Assembly: GCA_947497195.1 (NCBI GenBank)
Contig: CANMGM010000038.1
Span: forward strand, 1 to 12,820
Direction of reading: 5' to 3'
DNA: 12,820 bases
Source of the DNA: Bacteroidota bacterium
GTDB lineage: Bacteria; Bacteroidota; Bacteroidia; M30B66
Below, piece after piece: positions 8,044 through 12,820 of this stretch. The notes beneath the pieces are model-generated. The model was not told where the DNA came from and searched no databases. It worked only from the letters and a program-made list of their open reading frames with translations. How positions within the stretch are numbered: position 1 is the first letter of the stretch; the number at the start of each line of letters is the position of its first letter. A program made the position numbers and the translations under genes.

Positions 8044-8051
8044 CAAAGGTA
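8044..8051 (-). promoter_or_regulatory. Candidate -7 box of the ABC-F gene
   Basis: The minus strand reads TACCTTTG, an exact TAnnTTTG match, with only the four bases CCGC between it and the GTG start. If transcription starts where this element predicts, the mRNA has no leader. No -33 TTG is visible at the usual distance. Confidence 0.55.
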
Positions 8052-8072
8052 GGGCTAAGTTTTACACGGACC

Positions 8073-8150
8073 GAAAAAAGTGGAAAGGGGAAAGAAGAAA
8101 GTAAAAAGTTGAAAGTAAAAAAGGAAAGGAGAAAGTGAATAGGGGGAAGA
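8073..8150 (+). repeat. Purine tract in the divergent spacer
   Basis: In 78 bases there are 71 purines, seven T and no C. The tract repeats short units such as GAAAGTA, AAAAGTT and GGAAAGG. It lies between the divergent ABC-F and antitoxin promoters. Such tracts can adopt triplex or bent DNA structures; no function is shown here. Confidence 0.75.
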
Positions 8151-8209
8151 TGATTTATGTTCGGTTTGTTAAACTTCTCTAACAGAATGAAACATGTGAT
8201 GTAATTAGT

Positions 8210-8217
8210 TATTTTTG
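8210..8217 (+). promoter_or_regulatory. Candidate -7 box of the toxin-antitoxin operon
   Basis: TATTTTTG is an exact TAnnTTTG match, four bases before the antitoxin ATG. This is the same spacing as on the ABC-F gene and predicts a leaderless antitoxin mRNA. Confidence 0.55.
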
Positions 8218-8221
8218 GATC

Positions 8222-8455
8222 ATGAAAATTCAAGTAATACAGGATGATAAAGGCCGAACCACTGGAATTTACATCCCCATAAACCAGTGGAGACAATTAA
8301 AAAAAAAATATAAAGGACTTCAGAGAATAGAACCAGAAGAGCCCGCCGAAACGCGATTGATTAGTGAGTTAACGGAAGCAGTGCAAGAGTTAGTACAAAT
8401 CGCACAGAAAAAGAAAAAAGCAAGACCTGCCGATCAGTTGCTCAATGAATTATAA
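8222..8455 (+). CDS. Antitoxin-like small protein of a type II toxin-antitoxin pair
   Basis: This is a 77-residue protein. The N-terminal stretch IQVIQDDKGRTTGIYIPINQWRQL resembles the strand-turn-strand beginning (..D-x-x-G-K..V.LP.xxW..L) of small antitoxins found ahead of RelE-type toxins in Bacteroidota. The remainder is a charged helix rich in E and K, ending RPADQLLNEL. I cannot assign a DNA-binding fold with certainty; Phd/YefM-like is the nearest idea. The stop overlaps the toxin start by 11 bases, in the +1 frame relative to it, so synthesis is coupled. The sequence is AT-rich (18 G/C in the 60 bases 8281-8340, against 32 in 60 at 7681-7740 in the ABC-F gene), suggesting transfer. 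Codons 26-29 contain a run of ten A (8299-8308). Confidence 0.75.
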   Translation: MKIQVIQDDKGRTTGIYIPINQWRQLKKKYKGLQRIEPEEPAETRLISELTEAVQELVQIAQKKKKARPADQLLNEL

Positions 8456-8774
8456 GGTAGAAACCATTTCGGTTTTTGATAAGCAAGCAAAGAGACTAGC
8501 AAAAAAATATCGTTCATTAAAAGACGAATTAACAACTCTGGTTACGTCCTTATCTAAAGAGCCTATGCAAGGCACTTCTCTTGGCAATGGCTTCTACAAA
8601 ATTAGAATTTCGATTGGATCTAAAGGCAAAGGAAAATCAGGAGGTGCACGAATAATTACTTACGTTAAAATCGAGCTTGAGACTGTTTATCTTATGGCGA
8701 TGTATGACAAGTCAGAAATGGGCAGCATCGCAGAAAAAGAACTGAATGCGCTTTTTAGCCAAATTCCGAATTGA
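8445..8774 (+). CDS. RelE/ParE-family toxin
   Basis: The 109-residue basic protein matches a group of RelE/ParE-superfamily toxins common in Bacteroidota. It opens with F-D-K-Q-A-K-R-L-A-K-K-Y-R-S-L (11-25), the first two helices. Then come LGNGFYKIRISIGSKGKGKSGGARII (46-71), ITYVKIELETVYLMAMYDKSE (71-91) and a C-terminal helix ending LNALFSQ. The lysine/arginine-rich central strand and the hydrophobic last strand before Y-D-K-S-E fit the RelE fold. In the family the product is typically an mRNA interferase cutting ribosome-bound mRNA, but some members are gyrase poisons or inactive, so the target is inferred. The ATG lies inside the antitoxin end. The gene is as AT-rich as its partner (18 G/C in the 60 bases 8461-8520). 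It converges on rhomboid with 14 bases between the stops. Confidence 0.85.
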   Translation: MNYKVETISVFDKQAKRLAKKYRSLKDELTTLVTSLSKEPMQGTSLGNGFYKIRISIGSKGKGKSGGARIITYVKIELETVYLMAMYDKSEMGSIAEKELNALFSQIPN

Positions 8775-8783
8775 TTCGGATTT
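8762..8783. terminator. Bidirectional hairpin between toxin and rhomboid stops
   Basis: CCGAAT and ATTCGG (8766-8771 and 8774-8779) form an inverted repeat around TG, extended by a T-A pair and, after one mismatch, two A-T pairs. Either RNA strand would give a 6-bp stem with a 4-base loop, flanked by A on one side and U on the other. Placed exactly at the convergent stops it is a weak two-way terminator candidate. Confidence 0.5.
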
Positions 8784-8788
8784 AAGCT

Positions 8789-9607
8789 CTAGTTACCATC
8801 TCTCTTTTCGCCTTTCGTTTCTTCTTTCTGCGATGGTTTAACAATGTAAATAATCCGCACCGGTGCATTGGCTGTATGATGTACGATTCCGGATTCGGTA
8901 TGCGCAGTATTGTGCGTAACAGTAACAGAACCCGGCTCAGGATCGGGCTCTTCCTCTTCATCGGGTGTGAGGTAAACCGGTTTCGGCGGACCTTGCCCGC
9001 GGTAAGCAACGGCGCAAACTATGCCGGTGATGGCGCCGCACAAATGCGATTCCCACGAGATATGCCTGAATAAGGGCAACACGCCCCATACCATCCCGCC
9101 ATAGAGAAAAATCGTTAGAAACGAAACCGCCAGCAATCGGTTATCGCCACGCAGCATCCCGCTAATGGCCATGAATGAAGCCATCCCGTAAACCATCCCA
9201 CTCGCTCCGATGTGAAAATTTGCGCGTCCGAACAACCAAACCGACATGCCCGTGGCAATCCAGATGATGAGCAACACCTGGTAGGAAATCCCCCGGTAGA
9301 AATAAATGATCCCCGCCATAAGTAAAAATGCAGGCAGGCTATTCGATGCCAGGTGGTTGAGGTCGCCGTGTATAAACGGTGCTGCGAAAATGCCAATCAG
9401 TCCGTCGATATGCCTTGGATGAAGGCCGTATTGCGCCAAATGCAAATCGAAGAAGCGATCGTAGAAATACACAACCCAGATCAATGTCAGAAAAATCCCT
9501 GCTAATATGGCACTCGAGCTGAGCCGCCGCAATTCTATGCGTCCCTCAATAGCTCGTTGCTCTTCTGCATCAGAGCGAAATTCAGCACGATTTTCTAAAC
9601 CATTCAT
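8789..9607 (-). CDS. Rhomboid-family intramembrane serine protease
   Basis: The 272-residue polytopic membrane protein has the rhomboid catalytic set. GASG holds Ser136, SWESHLCG holds His188, and HGDLNHLASN has the H85-x3-N89 oxyanion pair that corresponds to His150/Asn154 of GlpG. Hydrophobic segments lie at about 32-50, 72-80 joined to 90-105, 109-127, 134-150, 156-178 and 188-202, fitting a six-helix core. About 30 charged residues precede the first helix. The 70-residue C-terminal tail contains an acidic patch (TPDEEEEPDPEP, 214-225) and a basic end. The substrate is unknown. The start at 9607 is the only ATG before the first helix. It diverges from the phosphoesterase gene; only a weak box (TATTTTTA, 9658-9665) lies upstream. 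Catalytic residues are intact. Confidence 0.93.
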   Translation of the reverse strand: MNGLENRAEFRSDAEEQRAIEGRIELRRLSSSAILAGIFLTLIWVVYFYDRFFDLHLAQYGLHPRHIDGLIGIFAAPFIHGDLNHLASNSLPAFLLMAGIIYFYRGISYQVLLIIWIATGMSVWLFGRANFHIGASGMVYGMASFMAISGMLRGDNRLLAVSFLTIFLYGGMVWGVLPLFRHISWESHLCGAITGIVCAVAYRGQGPPKPVYLTPDEEEEPDPEPGSVTVTHNTAHTESGIVHHTANAPVRIIYIVKPSQKEETKGEKRDGN

Positions 9608-9628
9608 GTTCGGGGCTGTTTGCTTTTA

Positions 9629-9636
9629 TACCTTTG
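9629..9636 (+). promoter_or_regulatory. Candidate -7 box of the phosphoesterase gene
   Basis: TACCTTTG is an exact TAnnTTTG match, identical to the box of the ABC-F gene. It lies 52 bases before the ATG at 9689 and inside the region that a longer TTG-started reading frame would cover, which argues against that longer start. Confidence 0.45.
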
Positions 9637-9688
9637 CGGTCGATTTGTATGCCACGTTAAAAATACTGACAGTTTCGCTTCCCTTTTC

Positions 9689-10939
9689 ATGTTCGCAATT
9701 CGTTTTCTAAGTGTTTTCGCAATTTTTTTCCTGGTCGATTATTACTTCTACCAGAGCCTCCTCACACTTGGGAAATCGTGGAGCGCGCCGAAGCGAAAAA
9801 AGATTCGCCTCATTTATTGGGGAATAACGGCTTTTACCATGCTGCTGGCTGTTGCTGGGGCAATAACGTATAAGAATCCGATTCTTCCACGAATTGTTAG
9901 CTTGTACGTGTTCTGTTTGTTGATGATTCTGTTCATCTCCAAGCTTATTGGCTCGCTTCCACTTATTTTGGAAGATGTGGTGCGCCTGTTTCGGATTATG
10001 GTCTCGTTTTTCCGCAAAGGCATGAAGCCCGAAAAACCCGGCAAAGGCATCACACGCGGAAGGTTTATTAGTCAGGCAGCATTAGGATTGGCCGCTTTGC
10101 CCTTTTCGACCATGTTGTATGGCATGGTAAAAACGGCATTCGATACACGGGTGAAGCGCGTAAAGATTCCAATGCCCAACTTACCCGATTCGTTTAACGG
10201 ACTTAAGATTATCCAGATTTCCGACATTCACAGCGGTTCCTTCATGTCGGATGCGCATTTTCGCAATGCCGTTTCGTTAATCATGGCCGAAAAGCCCGAT
10301 TTGATTGTGTTTACAGGCGATTTGGTGAACGACCGCGCCGCCGAAGCCGAACCATTTCGTGAGGTGTGGAAGGGATTGGCGGCCCCACTCGGTGTATTTT
10401 CGGTACTCGGCAACCACGACTACGGCGATTATGCGGTGTGGGATTCGGACGAACAAAAGCAGCAAAACCTCGAACGCCTGTTTGCCATTCATGGCGAGAT
10501 GGGCTGGGATTTGTTGCGCAATGAACATCGCATTTTGCAACGCGGCGAAGATAAAATTGCTTTAGTAGGTGTCGAAAACTGGGGTTCTGCGATGCGTTTC
10601 CCCAAGAAAGGCGATGTGTTGAAAGCGCGTGAAGGCATGCCCGAAGTGCCGGTGCAAATCCTACTTTCGCACGATCCTTCACATTGGGAATCGAAAATAT
10701 TACCCGAACACAGCAACATCGATCTGATGCTCGCAGGCCATACGCACGGTTTCCAGTTCGGAATCGAAATTCCGGGATTTAAGTGGAGCCCTTCGCAGTA
10801 TGTGTATCCGCAATGGGCCGGACATTACACGCGCAACAACCAGCACTTGTACGTAAATCGTGGACTAGGCTTTTTGGGCTATCTCGGAAGGATTGGCATA
10901 AATCCCGAAATTACCTTGCTCGAATTGCACAAAGGCTAA
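9689..10939 (+). CDS. Membrane-anchored calcineurin-like metallophosphoesterase
   Basis: The 416-residue protein starts at ATG 9689; an upstream in-frame TTG at 9620 would run through the promoter box and add 23 polar residues before the first helix. Three hydrophobic segments (about 3-24, 41-60, 67-90) are followed by TRGRFISQAALGLAALPF (122-139), a Tat-signal-like stretch with R-G-R in place of the twin arginine. The catalytic domain follows from about 171 with all metal-ligand motifs: D179-x-H181, GD211, GNHD (241-244), H328 in LSHDP and GHTH (350-353). It belongs to the YkuE/YaeI-like group of two-metal phosphoesterases and probably faces the periplasm. Some relatives act on UDP-diacylglucosamine or phospholipids, but the substrate here is not identifiable. 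The epimerase gene starts 53 bases downstream with its own box. Confidence 0.9.
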   Translation: MFAIRFLSVFAIFFLVDYYFYQSLLTLGKSWSAPKRKKIRLIYWGITAFTMLLAVAGAITYKNPILPRIVSLYVFCLLMILFISKLIGSLPLILEDVVRLFRIMVSFFRKGMKPEKPGKGITRGRFISQAALGLAALPFSTMLYGMVKTAFDTRVKRVKIPMPNLPDSFNGLKIIQISDIHSGSFMSDAHFRNAVSLIMAEKPDLIVFTGDLVNDRAAEAEPFREVWKGLAAPLGVFSVLGNHDYGDYAVWDSDEQKQQNLERLFAIHGEMGWDLLRNEHRILQRGEDKIALVGVENWGSAMRFPKKGDVLKAREGMPEVPVQILLSHDPSHWESKILPEHSNIDLMLAGHTHGFQFGIEIPGFKWSPSQYVYPQWAGHYTRNNQHLYVNRGLGFLGYLGRIGINPEITLLELHKG

Positions 10940-10976
10940 ACTGCAGCAGCGTTTCTGCCGATTGAATTTAATGATG

Positions 10977-10984
10977 TACTTTCG
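10977..10984 (+). promoter_or_regulatory. Candidate -7 box of the epimerase gene
   Basis: TACTTTCG, one mismatch from TAnnTTTG, is followed by CAGCGTTC and then the ATG. The eight-base distance would leave a leader of only a few bases. Confidence 0.4.
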
Positions 10985-10992
10985 CAGCGTTC

Positions 10993-11964
10993 ATGGAGCG
11001 CATTCTTATAACCGGCGGTTCGGGCTTTATTGCACGCTATTTTGTTGCGCGTTTGCAGCATGCCGAGGTGATTTTATTCGACCTTAAATCGCCCGATTAT
11101 ACATCGCATGCCACGTGGATTGAAGGCGATGTGCGCAACTTAGAAGCATTGCGTGAAGCCGCACGCGGAACGTCCTGCATCATTCACCTGGCTGCCATGC
11201 ACCACGATTTCGGCATTGCCAACGAAGCTTATTTCGAGACCAATGTAGGTGGCGCAAAGAACATCGTGGCTTGCATGATCGAATTTGGGATCAAGCGGAT
11301 TATCAATTTATCGTCGGTTGCTGTGTATGGCGATTTGGGAAATCCCGGACCCACGAACGAAAACATGCAGCCCGCACCAACAAATGCATACGGGAAATCG
11401 AAGCTCGAAGCCGAGCAGGTTTTTCGAAACTGGCTGCAGGTAAATCCTACCAATCGCCTGGTGCAGATTCGTTCTACAGTGGTGTATGGCCCGCATAATT
11501 TGGCCAACGTCCTCAACCTGATTAAAGCTATTGATCAGGGCTTATACTTTCATTCTGGAAAAGGAACGAACATCAAATCGTTGACGTATGTCGAAAATTT
11601 ATGCGATGCTGCCTTGTTTGCATTGAACCGCGAGGAATCGGGCGAATTGCTTTTCAATTATGTCGATTATCCGCAAACGGGCAGTCGTGCCATTGCCGAA
11701 ATGCAGGCCGAGATGTTGGGTAAGAAAATCAGAATTTCCTTGCCCGAATGGTTTGCGGTTTTACTTGCTCTTCCTTTCGATGCCTTCATTGCGCTAACAG
11801 GCCGCAATCTCAAGATTTCTTCAAAGCGCATCCGAAAACTCAATACGCAAACTTGCCACGGCGCCGATTTGATTCGCTCGCTGGGTTTTGTTCCGAAGCA
11901 CGACATGAAAGACGGGATGAGGCGCATGATCGACTGGTATCGCAGCGAATACAAAAAAACGTAA
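10993..11964 (+). CDS. NAD-dependent sugar epimerase/dehydratase (extended SDR)
   Basis: This is a cytosolic nucleotide-sugar enzyme of 323 residues. The Rossmann start is ILITGGSGFIA (4-14), a G-x-x-G-x-x-A version of the usual GxxGxxG. An acidic Asp30 at the end of the second strand favours NAD. GDV (45-47) and HLAAMHH (65-71) follow. The catalytic triad is visible as Ser108 in NLSSVAVYG, Tyr133 and Lys137 in YGKSK. RSTVVYGPHN (160-169) and a C-terminal substrate domain complete the fold. The length fits UDP-hexose 4-epimerase/WbpV-like enzymes. The next gene, 10 bases downstream, is a WecA-type sugar-1-phosphate transferase. The pairing resembles WbpV-WbpL of Pseudomonas, where the epimerase/reductase makes the sugar that the transferase loads. 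Exact substrate not determinable. Confidence 0.9.
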   Translation: MERILITGGSGFIARYFVARLQHAEVILFDLKSPDYTSHATWIEGDVRNLEALREAARGTSCIIHLAAMHHDFGIANEAYFETNVGGAKNIVACMIEFGIKRIINLSSVAVYGDLGNPGPTNENMQPAPTNAYGKSKLEAEQVFRNWLQVNPTNRLVQIRSTVVYGPHNLANVLNLIKAIDQGLYFHSGKGTNIKSLTYVENLCDAALFALNREESGELLFNYVDYPQTGSRAIAEMQAEMLGKKIRISLPEWFAVLLALPFDAFIALTGRNLKISSKRIRKLNTQTCHGADLIRSLGFVPKHDMKDGMRRMIDWYRSEYKKT

Positions 11965-11969
11965 ATTCG
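11962..11969 (+). promoter_or_regulatory. Candidate -7 box of the sugar-phosphate transferase gene
   Basis: TAAATTCG overlaps the TAA stop of the epimerase gene and lies five bases before the proposed TTG start. The same octamer precedes the lipoprotein start. Either an internal promoter or coincidence. Confidence 0.3.
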
Positions 11970-11974
11970 CAGCA

Positions 11975-12820
11975 TTGCAATACAGCGTGCTATCGTTTAT
12001 TCTCTCATTTGTACTTTGTTTGGGCTTAACGCCGGCGGTAATTCGTTTCGCCAGCCGAAAGAAATGGTTCGACCAACCCGACTGGCGTAAAATTCACAGC
12101 GACGACATTCCGCGGCTTGGAGGAGTAGCCATAATGGGTGCTCTTCTCATCACGGTTTTATTGCTTGCAGGAGCCGAAACCTTGCTGGCATCGCGTTACG
12201 TTCTCGCAGGATTGCTGATGCTTTTTTTCATTGGTTTATGGGACGATCTGCAGCCCATGCGCCCAACGTTCAAGCTTATCGGCGAATTCGTTCCTGTAGT
12301 TCTGCTTAGCTATTCAGCCCGAATTCCGGTTTGTACGGTGTTCCCCGCATTGCAGGGCATGGAGATGCTCGAATGGCCGCTAACAATGCTTATCGTTTTT
12401 TGGTCGGTTAATGCATTTAACCTAATCGACGGCATCAATGGATTGGCCGGAACCATCGGATTTCTTTCCTTGCTGGGCATGAGCCTCTGGGGTGGCGAAC
12501 AAGTTGTAAATCTTGCGCTACCAATGGCCGGCGCCATTTTGGCTTTCCTTTATTTCAATTTCATCAATCCCCGAATCTTCATGGGCGATTGCGGTTCGCT
12601 TCCCATCGGATATATGGTTGCATTTGGCCTAACACAGATTTTTCAAACTGGGCAAATCGGCGAATCGTCAAAAATGCTCGGTTTTGCCTCTATCGGATTG
12701 CTGGCGCTCCCATTGTTTGATATGGTTCGCGTATTTTTCATCCGTATCATTAAAAAGAAAAATCCGTTCAAGGGCGATCGAAATCACCTCCACCATTTGC
12801 TGCTCGAACTCGGATTTTCG
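11975..12820 (+). CDS. Polyprenyl-phosphate sugar-1-phosphate transferase, WecA/MraY family (partial)
   Basis: The frame is open to the right edge, giving 282 visible residues. This integral membrane enzyme family transfers a sugar-1-phosphate from a UDP-sugar to undecaprenyl phosphate, the first step of many surface glycans. Motifs seen are RKIHSDDIPRLGG (38-50), the Mg-binding Asp90-Asp91 in GLWDDL, N146-x-x-N149-x-x-D152-G (NAFNLIDGINGL), MGDCGSL (203-209, with Cys where S/T is usual) and the HLHH signature (271-274). At least seven hydrophobic segments are visible. Between the preceding in-frame TGA (11927) and the first motif there is no ATG. TTG 11975 gives MQYSVLSFILSFVLCLGLTP, matching the family's N-terminal helix; GTG 11987 is the alternative. 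WecA-type is preferred over MraY because of the epimerase partner and the H-x-H-H motif. Confidence 0.9.
   Translation, partial: MQYSVLSFILSFVLCLGLTPAVIRFASRKKWFDQPDWRKIHSDDIPRLGGVAIMGALLITVLLLAGAETLLASRYVLAGLLMLFFIGLWDDLQPMRPTFKLIGEFVPVVLLSYSARIPVCTVFPALQGMEMLEWPLTMLIVFWSVNAFNLIDGINGLAGTIGFLSLLGMSLWGGEQVVNLALPMAGAILAFLYFNFINPRIFMGDCGSLPIGYMVAFGLTQIFQTGQIGESSKMLGFASIGLLALPLFDMVRVFFIRIIKKKNPFKGDRNHLHHLLLELGFS

Noticed and set aside
8036..8296. 86-codon minus-strand open frame over the divergent spacer
   Set aside because: It reads through the purine tract as low-complexity S/F/L sequence and overlaps the antitoxin start.
9620..9688. TTG-started 23-residue N-terminal extension of the phosphoesterase
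   Set aside because: It contains an exact promoter box and polar residues ahead of the first membrane helix; the ATG at 9689 gives a normal N-terminus.
10940..10992. GCAG/CTGC inverted repeat in the gap before the epimerase
   Set aside because: Only four base pairs; the spacer is better explained by the promoter box at 10977-10984.
12310..12537. 75-codon minus-strand open frame
   Set aside because: Antisense to the well-supported transferase gene and without recognisable features.

Overview
The window looks like a chromosomal segment from a member of the Bacteroidota. The evidence is the gene order Rel (RelA/SpoT) - Fur - purA, which is common in that phylum; a DUF6340-like lipoprotein; an ABC-F protein beginning MNYL; and a recurrent TAnnTTTG box, the -7 promoter element known from Bacteroides and Flavobacterium, placed just ahead of many start codons. 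No lower rank can be supported. Eleven complete protein genes and two edge-truncated genes fill almost the whole window. I see no tRNA, rRNA, CRISPR array, insertion sequence or replication origin.

Left part (1-5078). A gene fragment running in from the left edge, probably the C-terminus of an M1-type peptidase, ends at 332. It converges on a minus-strand block: fur-like regulator (2483-2010), a small STAS-domain protein (2006-1641) and purA (1640-375). These three are separated by 3 and 0 bases and are surely one transcript. Upstream lies rel (4877-2634), a complete bifunctional (p)ppGpp synthetase/hydrolase. The 150-base fur leader carries two copies of a 9-bp sequence exactly 21 bp apart. 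A 28-bp imperfect palindrome sits upstream of rel.

Middle part (5079-8221). Still on the minus strand, an Uup-like ABC-F ATPase (8039-6180, GTG start) precedes a lipoprotein (6122-5079). The divergent spacer 8040-8221 holds promoter boxes for both directions and a 78-base, 91% purine tract.

Right part (8222-12820). A visibly AT-richer, overlapping pair (8222-8774) is a RelE/ParE-type toxin-antitoxin module and is the only accessory-looking element. It converges on a rhomboid protease gene (9607-8789), with a hairpin between the two stops. Divergent from rhomboid is a membrane-anchored calcineurin-like phosphoesterase (9689-10939). It is followed by an NAD-dependent sugar epimerase (10993-11964) and a WecA/MraY-type polyprenyl-phosphate sugar-1-phosphate transferase cut off by the right edge. 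The last two probably make a nucleotide sugar and load the first sugar onto undecaprenyl phosphate for surface glycan synthesis.

The most interesting general signal is the distance between the TAnnTT(T/C)G box and the start codon: 4, 4, 5, 6 and 8 bases in five genes. This implies leaderless or nearly leaderless mRNAs. It also settles several start choices: GTG for the ABC-F gene, the downstream ATG for the lipoprotein, and TTG for the transferase. I do not see a clearly novel defence or mobile system here. The best candidates for follow-up are the leaderless promoters, the phased repeat ahead of fur, the STAS gene inserted between fur and purA, and the toxin-antitoxin pair with an A10 tract in the antitoxin.
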